From positions 186,001 through 250,000 of the forward strand of contig MU008216.1 of NCBI GenBank assembly GCA_010909165.1: a stretch of 64,000 bases of DNA, written 5' to 3'. Below are positions 54,885-64,000 of the stretch, in pieces. How positions within the stretch are numbered: the first letter of the stretch is position 1; each line of letters begins with the position of its first letter. The translations under genes were made by a program, and so were the position numbers. The notes beneath the pieces are model-generated. The model had not been told where the DNA came from. It saw nothing but the letters and a program-made list of their open reading frames with translations, and ran no database searches. Source of the DNA: Anthoceros angustus (taxonomy: Eukaryota; Streptophyta; Anthocerotopsida; Anthocerotales; Anthocerotaceae).

Positions 54885-54970
54885 GGAGACTCCGAAGTGC
54901 CACTCCGGACTAAACCCCGGTGTTGGCCACTCCGGACTAAACTCCGGAGTGCCACTCCGGACTAAACCGC
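54885..54970. repeat. Short tandem repeat, unit GCCACTCCGGACTAAAC
   Basis: Three full copies of CCACTCCGGACTAAAC with CCGGAGT/CCGGTGTT linkers. The sequence on to 55138 is GC-rich with no recognised gene. Confidence 0.85.
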
Positions 54971-55138
54971 GTAGGCCCTCGGTGAACTCCGAGTAGGCGA
55001 TAAGTCCCGGAAAAGTGACTTTCGAAAGGGATGGGCCCTTAATCGGCAAGGGGCCATGTGGGTCGAGAGGAGAACAGGCATGCGAACCAGGGGCTGCGGT
55101 TGTCGGCCCGTTAAGGCGGTAACCCACGACCCAAGTAC

Positions 55139-55531
55139 ATGCGCCAGGGAGGCGGTGGCGTAAGGCTAGAGTACACGATGCAAGACTCTGGCAGTTACGG
55201 GCAGCGAAAGGACGTCCTCCCGCGCTTCAGTTACTTCCGACGCTTCGACGCTAAGAGAGGGCCATTCTCTCAACCAACTTCCCAAAAGTTTTCGCGGTCA
55301 CTTGTACTCAGGCATCCCACTCTCTGGCGCTCTCTCTTCCGACGCCCAAGCGCACCTACGAGTGGCCATCGCCTCCGAAATGGGCGCTCATTGCGGCGGA
55401 ACTTAACGGAAGCATTCTCGCCCACCACCTCACAGCTGCATACTAGCCAGCGCGCGAGTATGGGACCCAAGAAGGCGGAGGTGCAGGTGGCGCGAGTGGC
55501 GGTGACCAGGCCACAATCCGTGTCGCGATGA
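55139..55531 (+). CDS. Hypothetical open frame, unsupported by any family
   Basis: A 130-codon plus-strand frame, basic and Ser/Arg-rich, ending MGPKKAEVQVARVAVTRPQS. It could be a first exon or chance in GC-rich DNA. I recognise nothing. Confidence 0.15.
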   Translation: MRQGGGGVRLEYTMQDSGSYGQRKDVLPRFSYFRRFDAKRGPFSQPTSQKFSRSLVLRHPTLWRSLFRRPSAPTSGHRLRNGRSLRRNLTEAFSPTTSQLHTSQRASMGPKKAEVQVARVAVTRPQSVSR

Positions 55532-55904
55532 GTTCGTTCCCAAGGGAATGATTGGTTTTGTTTTGCAAATCGCAGACCGATTCTCGCCTCATCGTCGTGG
55601 CAGTTTCTCGAGATCTCAACACGATCGTTTTCACTCCTAATTACTCTTAAGTGTCCGCCGAACAGGCCCGGCGTGGCCAAACGTTTAAGGACTCGTTCAC
55701 GTCCATTTCCTACCAGTCCATCCTATGTCTCGTCTAGTCCGTCTCTCCTACCACGTTCATTACGCACATTACCAGTTGGGAAATCGTGGGTGGGTTGCAT
55801 GGTCCGGACCTCCGCCGCCGTTCAACCAGGAACAAGGTCTCCTTAGGGCTAGTGACACACTCCACTTTCAGGAGACGGGCCAAATTTGACATCAAAATTT
55901 GCGG

Positions 55905-56630
55905 TTAAGTAAACTTGAAACGTTGAAACTGCTGTCCACAAGTTGAGCAGAAGAGATTCGCCCGTGCTCCTGTAGCAGCCCTTCTCCTCTCGTGGTCTTT
56001 TATGGCATTGAGATGAAGCTTCTCCAGTTTGGCCATCATTTCCTCCATCTTGTTCCCTTGTTGCTCCACCTTTTTGGCTGTTTCCACCTCTCTTCTCACA
56101 CTCCGCGTCCTTCTTTGCATATACGGCTCCTTTCCTCTGGTAGCGTCTTTTTCCCACTCATTTTCGTTTCCTTCTTTCTCTCCCTTGACGCTCATCTCGT
56201 GAATCTTCCTCCGAGCTATCCTTTGGTCTCTTCTTGGTGGAACTCTCGAGTCTGTGAAGGTTATCTTCCTCCAGTGGGCTGTCATGGAGGATGAGTCTTC
56301 TTCTTCTTCTTGGATTTCTTCTTGTCTCCGTATGCCTTTCTTGATTTCTTCCCTTCTGCGTTGGACTCCTCGTAGTTCAGAGCGGCCTTGATCGCCCGAT
56401 CCAAGTCTTTCTCGGCTTGGAGGCGTCGTGCTTCCCATCTCGGCCCGGACCTCTTGCGAACCAGCGGATTGCCATTAACTCCGGTGAGGTCCGGCCGATC
56501 CGCGCGGTTGGAACCTTTCCACATAAGCTGCGGGTCTCCTTCTTCCTCTCCAATCCCTCGAGTTTGGACAGACATATCCCTTCCACATCGACCCTAGACC
56601 TTTCACAAAAGCTCTCTTGAGGCCCCAAAG
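55905..56630 (-). mobile_element. Charged gag-like frame downstream of an LTR primer site
   Basis: Minus strand: PTARIGRTSPELMAIRWFAR / PDLTGVNGNPLVRKRSGPRW, LQAEKDLDRAIKAALNYEES, then after a frameshift WRKITFTDSRVPPRRDQRIA and a coiled-coil-like KVEQQGNKMEEMMAKLEKLH, ending LFCSTCGQQFQRFKF. It lies at the expected gag position relative to the primer site at 57203-57222. No protease or RT follows. The gag assignment is positional. Confidence 0.4.
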
Positions 56631-57202
56631 GTGGGTGGGGTGTGGAAGAAGCTATGTACTCGTTTGTACCACTTGGCGCCGCTCATAAGACCCCATAAAG
56701 CAGTGGGCGTTGCGCATCCTCACGGTTGTGGCGTCGGTGCTCAAAGCAGCTCGACAAACTCGTCGGGATCCTCATGGCCCTTCTTTTCTCCATACAGCGG
56801 GTAGGGGCTTAGTGGTAACAACAGGAGTAGTAGTCATAAGCTACCGTGGTAGTACTTTCAGCAGCTGCGGTAGTTGCGGCCACTATGGGTGACCTCCACA
56901 TTCCAGTTTGTGGACGGTGATCTAGGCAATGGGCGAGGTCAAAAGACAAGGTGGGATCGGGTGCACGGCCCTTGTACGTAGTCGAGAGTTGGGAATCTCG
57001 GATAAGGTCCGATCCAATTCAGTCGACTCCTGCTCCTCTCGTCCAGTGGTGACCTCTGCGCCCTCCTCGTAACTCTCTGCCTTTCGCTTGCGTTTTGCCG
57101 AGCGTTTCCCAGTCGGATCGAGTTCGCTTGTCTTGCATCCATCTCAATCTAGTAATACTAGACTCTCTACTTAGGCTATGGTTAGTTCTCCTTTGTGGAT
57201 TT

Positions 57203-57222
57203 CATTCCCGGCAGCGCCAAAA
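57203..57222 (-). promoter_or_regulatory. Primer-binding/leader motif of a plant gypsy-type LTR element
   Basis: The minus strand reads TTTTGGCGCTGCCGGGAATG, close to the TTTGGCGCCGTTGCCGGGGA motif found right after the 5' LTR in many plant LTR elements. The adjacent plus-strand TGTGGAGTG at 57223 gives the LTR its expected CA end on the minus strand. Confidence 0.6.
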
Positions 57223-58930
57223 TGTGGAGTGTGAATTTGTGTCTAGGGACAAGTGAGGTCCACATTCACCCTCAATATGTAGGCTTAGGATTCGCTCCCA
57301 AGGGAATGGTTTGTGCGAGGCGCTATATCGCTCTTCTAAGTCGGGACTTACGCTATTACTCCTCTTACCTATCTACTCAACTACTACTACCTCCCGACTT
57401 GTCTAACTACCAGATCTTATTCACCCACGATCTTATTCCACAACCACAAATCTTATTCCACGACCGCCAAATCTTATTCCACGGCGCGGTGGCTCTCACT
57501 GGGTAGTTGCTTCGAGGTGGGTCCCACAAACCCTAGCGACTTATTTCCGGCGCGCCGCGGATCCCACAGGCGTCTACCGTGCACGGATCGGACTTTATTG
57601 CACTCCACACTTCATGCACACACACAGATTCCTAGGGACCAAAGTTCCACAAATCCCTCTCAACACACACACACAAGGCCACACTCACACAATTTTACAA
57701 GGAGCTTTGTTTTCCTCTTGTGCACACTTCCTGCGGTTTGGATTCTTTTGGATCACACAAATCTCCTTAGTCTCTCAATTAGTTCCTTCTCAACTCCTCT
57801 TACACCTCGCATCGCGTATTGTTCGATCACTCCTTCACCCAATCTTCTCCCTCTCTCTCTCTCTCCCTCAATTCGCCCATGACTTCAACCATCCACTCAA
57901 CACTTCTCTCTCAATTTGAACACAACTTCAGGAACAAGGGTGAAGGAAAGAAGAACCCCAGGCGTCCACGGGGCGTTACGAGCAAGCTCGAGACCGCCCA
58001 GCGCCAATCCTTGGTTTCCTCCTCCTTTATCGGCAAGATTGCTCTATCACCCCTCCTCCCGGTTGCGGAGCAAGCTCTAAACCACCCCTAGGCGTCTCGC
58101 GCACCCCTCTGTCAATCGGACGTCTCCAACCAGCCACAGGCGTGGGGATCTCAACCAGGAGTTATCGATGTGAGGGGCACAAGCCGCCCCTTTATACAAT
58201 TCTTTGGGCGTCATAGCCACGGACTTTCAGTCCTAAAAGCAATTTGAGCAGGGCCCCTACAATTTCGGACGGCCTTAGGTCCAAGATGGCATCCTATCAA
58301 AGTTCTATTCCTAGGATGCCACTACTCCACCCCATGTTATCTCGCACTCTCGATTTGGTGCTTTGGCCCTTAGTCCTTTCTTGCTGAATTTATGGGTCCT
58401 CCTTCCTCGTTCTTTGATCTGGAAAATCCTCCCATAAACTCTCCTTTGTTTTCCATGATCCCAAGTCCCGACTCCCTCACCAATCCTCCACCTCGGACCC
58501 TCCAATGGTCCATATTTGGCCATTAGGCGGTCTTTCCTGCAACCTTGGCGCCATGCTCTGCAAAACCCTCACGCCCTCGCCTCAAATTGCTGATAACTCG
58601 CCTCGGAATCTCCAACTTGGTCAATCCCCGGGGTTTCTTCCTTCCTCGAGCTCGCCGCCACCGGGGCTGCCCTTCTGACCTCGTGCAGGCTCGTGCCTGT
58701 CGATTCTGGAGCTACCCCATTGCGCCTTGCCTTCAGTTCCCTTAGGGTTATATTTCCCGGAAACTCTCGACCATGGCCAAACCCCAGCTACCACTTCTTC
58801 TTCTCCTTCCTTCCACGAGATCGGTTCGCCAGTCTTGAAACATAGTCCCTTTTGATCGTGACCACACACCGGTTCAACTCTGCCCGGTTGGTTCGACCTC
58901 TAGCCTCGGACCTCTACGCAAATATGGGGA
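57223..58930 (-). mobile_element. Probable 5' LTR and flank
   Basis: The right end (minus sense) is defined by TG at 57223; the other edge is not resolved. It includes repeated ATCTTATTCCAC(A/G)(A/C)CC phrases (57414-57482), CA-rich simple sequence (57613-57690) and a (CT)n run at ~57850-57870. No protein-coding sequence is supported, although several plus frames are open. Confidence 0.4.
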
Positions 58931-59912
58931 CCCCCCCATATATAGACTTTCTATTAGATATTCCGAGACCAAAGGCCAGTATCGAGTTCATAGTCTAAGG
59001 ACCGATTATTATTCAACCCGAAACAACCCAAAACTCATAGGTCAAGGACACTTTCTAGTATAAATATCCCTTCCTCACAACCTAGCTCGTTTTGACACCA
59101 AACTTAAGCAAAAAAAACAAAAAATCACTCAAAGACAATTTCAGCGGGAAGTTTACAATACTAGATCGTTTTACGGGGCTCATAGCGGCTGTCCTGACAA
59201 CAAAACATTCACATCGAGTTCCCCAAAACTCACCCCTGTTTACTTCAACGGCGGACCATGAGCAGTAGCATGCAAGCCAGTTCTTGAAAGCCTCTTTTGC
59301 GCTTTGGGCGGAGGTTGCCACCCTTTCTCATATCATACAAAACACGTGTTTTTAAAAGAGATGTCTTGAATGGCGAGTTCCACTTAGAACAATGTAAGTA
59401 AAATCAGGTTTTTCCATGTATGCACACTTTTGTTTGGTCGTCGTACCCTTCAGACTACTGGGGAAAGGCGGAGTGCGGCACTATGGGTCCAAAACACGTA
59501 ATATGCATTCAAATCAAAGTCGGGCATTTTCCACGAAGAGTCAAAAGCAGAATTATACGGTCAGCGGACGAGCCCCTCATCTACAAGTCACAGCTACCCA
59601 AAGGGTCATCTACTTCAACCAAATTGAGCTCCGAATCACGTTTCTACATTTTCCAAATCCACGCTTTCCGTGTCACCAAAGTCATCACCTTCAACCAAAG
59701 CGAGCGTCGGAGCCTCTGTTTATGCGGTGGTAGTGTGCCGTTTTCATCCCATATGTCAATGCGGTTGGTCTTAGGCGGTCGTCACACAGGGTCTGCAGTC
59801 CTTCATTCGACCCTTCTTTCCAAGCAAGCTATACACTTGCATTTTCACATCAATGCCTCAAATGCCACATCTCCTTTGCCCAAAACTTGCAGGGCCGAAA
59901 ACTTATTTGTTA
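58931..59912. other. No gene recognised
   Basis: Possible 3' extension of the minus-strand frame that ends at 59913. A minus-strand frame at 59321-59082 has no recognisable motif. Confidence 0.35.
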
Positions 59913-61620
59913 TTATTTGAACTCGTCCGGCTCCAACCCGTTCACTCGTTGTGACATATACATTGAGCATCGTGCGTCTTTGTCAATAGCCTAGCGTTCC
60001 TTTTCCGTTGAATCCGGCCACCAAAATGATCACGATCCCGCAAAGGCCAACAATCCGCCGTTTTGGAGAACATGTTCACCAACATGCCTAATAAGCCCAT
60101 GTTTCGATATGGCGATACGACCATCTTATCACCAAGGTGGTAAATCGCCTTCTTCACCACTCCCATGTCCTTGGGAGCACTGCTTGATGTCTTTGCCGAA
60201 AAGAGGAGCTTTTCCGACATTGGACTCGTCTCACCGCGCTCCCATCAAATATTCCACTGCTTTCCACAAAGACCACTGTAGGTGGGATGTTGGTTTCTCC
60301 ATACGGTTTGTAATGACTCTTTCCCCGCACTAAGACCTCAAAGCCTCCCGGCTTGAATCACCCCATCCACCCCATGCATAAGAATTATCCGAACACATCA
60401 GGTGGTCTTCTCGCTTGAAAGAGCTGATGATCTCTTTCAATTCTTCTTCAACGAAAGCCTTGTCATTCTCATGCCTGTAAACCTCGAGGGAGGTCGCAGA
60501 AAAGAAGAGTATACCTCCTGTGGCAAAAATCCTTTCATATCCAAAATGTCTCGATGCACCACCGATATGCCACTTTGTCCAAGACCTGTGCACTCAAACC
60601 GCCACCGCATCCATGTCCTTGTCGGCCATTTGTTTTCGCCTTCTTCCATCCGCTTCCGCCATGCGCTATAAACAAAATCTTGGAAAGGTTTTGGCAGCTT
60701 TTCCAAATCCTCAATTTCCGCAAGCAATGACGGTGGTCAAACAACTCATTGACAAGAAGGAGTGCGCACACCACGACTGTGGTGGGCGGCCACCCCGACT
60801 CACCAGAACATGGTCAGAAAGGAGGCGGCTGAAGACCGGCGTGACTCCGGCGTTTACGAAACAACACAGAGGCGTCACCACAAGATTGCAAGTGCGCCGA
60901 CCGCGACTCAACGAATACACTCACTTACCACTTTCGCAAAAGTCGCTTGAACTTCAACCCTTGGCCTGATGTTTTGGGAAACTGCTTGGCGACTTCAAGG
61001 TGGCACACTTCATAGCCTTCAAAGGCATGCTCGATAAGGTTAATCTTCTTCCTGTTGCCAACATCAGTATCCATATCTTTTAGCTGCGGTTTCCCTTGGA
61101 TGACCTTACGGGTCACGCTATCAACATCTCTTCACCTTTCGTCCTTGGGACTCCTTGGAATGCTCTCCATGCCCTTAGCATTGGAGCGGACGAGGTCGAT
61201 TAGGGGGCTGTTGTAGTTGGGTCTTGTGGCTTCCGTTTGCTTTCCGTCGTCACATGTCTTTGTTCACCTGCTCGGGAGTTCGCACTTCTCCACACATGGA
61301 AAATGGTGTCCACGTTCTCCCACAATTTACCTCGCAATCCTCAGCGGCAGTCTTCCATCCACCATCTTCATACATAATCCTGTCCTTGGGTTTCCAGCCT
61401 CCTCCGGCATCCCGACAACTTGTACACATTGAACTTCCCGATCGGTTTTCCATCGGGTGTGTCCGGTGCCAAATCTCAAGCTCATCATGTATGTAGCGTA
61501 CTTGTTCAATAAAACCAAGCTTCTTCCTCTGTCGCATACACATTGTGATCAGCGCCGGCACCCTCATTTCTTCCTCTGTCAAGCTGCATATACATGGCCC
61601 TCAAGCCATTGAAATTTATC
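59913..61620 (-). pseudogene. Broken ORF with possible DNA methyltransferase-like C-terminus, next to repeat X
   Basis: Minus-strand pieces, in order. 61582-61250: MTEEEMRVPALITMCMRQRK and HRTHPMENRSGSSMCTSC. ~61116-60940: NLIEHAFEGYEVCHLEVAKQ. 60727-60437: LPKPFQDFVYSAWRKRMEEG, RWRFECTGLGQSGISVVHRD followed by ILDMKGF. 60220-59913: VVKKAIYHLGDKMVVSPYRN, MGLLGMLVNMFSK then, one base shifted, GGLLAFAGS...AIDKDARCSMYMSQRVN. The YR....L..MFS..GGLL.AFAG...AIDKD...Y...RV pattern resembles the end of amino-methyltransferase-like domains (S-adenosylmethionine loop, then an acidic residue after a beta strand), and VVHRDILD would be the segment before the catalytic motif. The DPPY-type motif itself is not seen. 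Several frameshifts and stops break it. Confidence 0.4.
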
Positions 61621-62204
61621 TTCCGCGGATACATTTCGGTGTCGCATGGCGGCATAGCAATGGTTCCCTCGGCACCCCTAGGGTGTAATCTTTGAGCTCG
61701 ATCTCCTCCGGTGCATCTTCTTTCTTCAAGCTTGTCTTTGGATCAATCATGCACAAAGTGGGGCGTCCCTTCCTTCAGGACACATGGCATCATCGAACAA
61801 GGCACTTCATCCATGCCTCATCCACCTTCCTTATCGAGCATCTGCGTTAGAAATGAAGCGGGGCGTGAAAAATGTGAATGTCGAATGTTGTGGTTTGCAC
61901 CCGCTTCTTGTAGGCCCAGTGCGAACCATCTCAGATAGTCATCCTCCTGCGAAAGGAGCTCCAGTCGTTCGGCATCGTGGTATTTGTCAAGACACGCTTC
62001 CTCTTACATGCTTCCTCGACTTCCTTAATTTTTCCGCCTCTACCTCTTCTCCATCACCAGCACGAGATCTTGCCTTCCTCTTTCGCTTGATTGGTGTGCT
62101 CTGCATGGAAATCAAAACAAGATGCTTCAATTCTTACATGCGTTGGTGCGGAGGCGGGCGGGCTAGGAGCATTCTTACCGACCATTAGCAGCTTCGAAGT
62201 CGCG
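61621..62204 (-). pseudogene. Upstream exon-like segment of the same ORF
   Basis: After TTTCCATGCAG (minus, ~62108) a basic stretch reads STPIKRKRKARSRAGDGEEV, EAEKLRKSRKHVRG. Further down is MIDPKTSLKKEDAPEEIELK. It is suggestive of a nuclear-localisation-like linker upstream of the 59.9-61.6 kb frame. No domain is recognised. Confidence 0.3.
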
Positions 62205-63680
62205 GCCTGCGTCTAGAGGCCTCGGCGCACCGAGTTGATTTTTTCGGGGTAGTGGGTGAATTTTTAGAGAGTGACCTTTTGGTCATTGTTTTACCCAGAC
62301 GGTAAAATTCATTACAATATAGTAGAAAATCATCTACCATCAAGGTACAAAAACAAGCAGAACCATCGAGTGGGGTAAAAATCATCTACCATCAAGGTAG
62401 AAAATGAAGACTACGATGAAAACATGACGACCAAGTGAATACCGGTGGAATTACAGAAACTCGTTAAATCCCACCAAAATCGCTAATCACGACAAAAACA
62501 TTTACATTAAATAATATTCATGCGGATCCGGATATACAAAAACCAACAAAGAAACCTTTTCTTTGCGAGTTTCTGTATATCGAGAATGGCATGAAATCAC
62601 GAATTCAACTAATGAAGGTAAATACGAGAATAGATTGAACTCGCTGGATTGAACTCTACTTCAACAACAATGGAACCTACAAAAACAAAAGCGGCACACA
62701 AAGCGTGATTAGGTGATACTAGAAAACCGAAATAATCATGCAAATACTTAAGAAATGATACAATCATAATTAGGAAATTATTTGTACAATTGCTCTGATT
62801 GAAAGCGTAATTTTTCCGACCACTTGGCTTGATTGGCACTTGTCAGCATCATCATTGTGGCAACCAATTGATGGGTAGAACTGGAACTGTCCGGCTTCCT
62901 GCAAGGTCACAACCTAATAAAATACAACCATTGATTTTCAATGTCTTTAGCGATTAATAAAGAGCATAAGAAGACTTACTAATCGGCGGATTTTCGCGAG
63001 ATAGCGGCAAATATCTCGGGAAACATTCTTACGCTCCTGTTCTCTTTTCCACTGCAGTCTTGAACCTCTTGCTTGCTCTGCTCTGCTTGCTTTGCTTGAT
63101 TTCTCTTAATGCTTGTGCTCTTGTCTCCTCTCCACATTTCTCCGCCTCTGAATCTCAAGGCTTTCTCTCTTTGTAGAGACTCGTAATTCAAGCCTTTCGC
63201 CTCTGTCTCTCTATAAGAGCCTCCAAATCCTTTTGCATGAAACTCAATTCCATTTGCATCTATCATACTCCAATTCCTACTCGCGCGATCTCAAGCCAGC
63301 TCAAAGCCACTTCCATTTCCATTTGCGGTCACAGGGGGCGTCACGATATCGGAGGTGCTACCACGGCCACATTTCTGTCACGGTTAACCCGGATGATGCA
63401 TCCTCACTATGCACAATGCCCTCCAGCGAGAGGGACCCGCATCGACTTCCCTGATGTATCAATGTTGAAATGAGGATGATGGTGCTTCCACTAATTAGAT
63501 TCACAACCTTTGAGATAAACACAATCGAAACTCCAAAAGAAGTGAAAACAAACAAGCAGACAAAGAATCAACCTTGTCAACATAGATTTCACTAGAACAC
63601 CAGTTGTTGATACTAACATTATCCATGGATGCCTTAGCCCTTTGCTTTTGAGGTATGTTTGCAACCAAAACACCCACGTC
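62205..63680 (-). mobile_element. Unclassified repeat family X, copy 2
   Basis: Colinear with 44800-46410: same GC-rich edge, same GGTTTTTTCG/GATTTTTTCG..GACCTTTTGGTCATT block, same paired CATCTACCATCAAGGTA lines, and the same coiled-coil-like minus-strand stretch (RETEAKGLNYESLQREKALR). The homology stops near 63680, where copy 1 carries on into the 46-48 kb region. Indels break the frame in both. Confidence 0.7.
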
Positions 63681-63689
63681 TCACACGCG

Positions 63690-64000
63690 TAACGAAACCA
63701 GTGTGGGGTGGTAGTGTGGTTTGGTGTACCATATAAGTGTGCAACAATCATGGCAATTTATCCACATGTGTCCACTTTTCCATTTAGATAATTTTGGATT
63801 GATCAAATGATGTCCAATTTATGAAATTTTTTAGAGCAAGGGTGACCATCTAGGCGGATGCACTCAAAAAAATTCAGCAAGAAAAGATTACATATGGTAG
63901 AAACTATTTGTGGTCGAGATTTAATTATGAAAGTGCAATTGTAACACTCGATGTGTGTGGCGGCACCACACTCGGGGACGGGAGAGAGTCCCTTCCCCAC
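63690..64000. other. No gene recognised at the window edge
   Basis: AT-rich sequence after the end of repeat X homology. Confidence 0.4.

Noticed and set aside
57517-58091. Plus-strand frames with Ser/Leu/His-rich translations
   Set aside because: Lie in CA- and CT-rich simple sequence within the probable LTR; no family resemblance.
1-64000. tRNA genes
   Set aside because: Scanned by eye for GGTTCGAATCC-type T-arms with matching A-boxes; none convincing. A tRNAscan run would settle this.

Overview
The window looks like nuclear DNA of a land plant with a large, repeat-rich genome, probably a seedless vascular plant such as a fern. That placement is an inference. It rests on spliced genes with GT..AG introns, a plant-specific UFD1/zinc-finger protein, a decayed plant-type PPR gene, an SBP-box relic, and plant-style Ty1/copia, Ty3/gypsy, LINE and CACTA elements. 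Only two genes look fully intact: a three-exon UFD1-domain zinc-finger gene at 459-2893 (minus) and a single-exon small secreted cysteine-rich protein at 40141-40674 (plus).

Layout. 0-3.3 kb: the UFD1 gene, with decayed tandem copies of its 3' end beyond its stop. 3.3-10.9 kb: LINE debris, minisatellites and a threefold ~640 bp array carrying a Ty1/copia 3' end. 10.9-13.6 kb: a PPR pseudogene, then the subterminal repeats and end of a CACTA-like transposon. 13.6-17.9 kb: a broken LTR-retrotransposon gag-protease (minus) with an internal tandem duplication, then low-complexity minisatellites. 18-22.3 kb: two tandem copies of a LINE whose reverse transcriptase has lost its catalytic core, then a MITE. 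22.9-36.2 kb: nested LTR elements, including an inverted pair of LTR-like repeats, a scrambled Ty1/copia element with microhomology junctions, and repeats full of short CTAC..GTAG palindromes. 36.2-37.5 kb: another LINE 3' end. 37.6-39.4 kb: an SPL7-like SBP-box pseudogene.

40-45 kb holds the secreted-protein gene, a broken paralogue beside it, and a ~1.5 kb tandem duplication. 44.8-53.6 kb is a poorly understood region in which plus-strand composition switches from A/C-rich to T-rich around a CpG-rich palindromic island near 51.5 kb, as expected for two divergent intron-rich transcription units. 54-57.2 kb has more LTR-element remains, including a primer-binding-type site. 59.9-63.7 kb is a second copy of the unclassified repeat family from 44.8-46.4 kb, joined to a broken minus-strand reading frame whose end resembles a DNA methyltransferase-like domain.

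The most interesting items are the secreted protein and its paralogue (six cysteines arranged like a DUF26/Gnk2 domain but with a 28-residue loop), the unclassified two-copy repeat with its possible methyltransferase-like cargo, the palindrome-rich LTR family, and the LINE whose 3' end carries a GGGGGCTAGTCCCCC hairpin containing the stop codon in one copy. Related copies differ largely by small indels between long identical runs, so assembly error should be considered before calling some of the pseudogenes.
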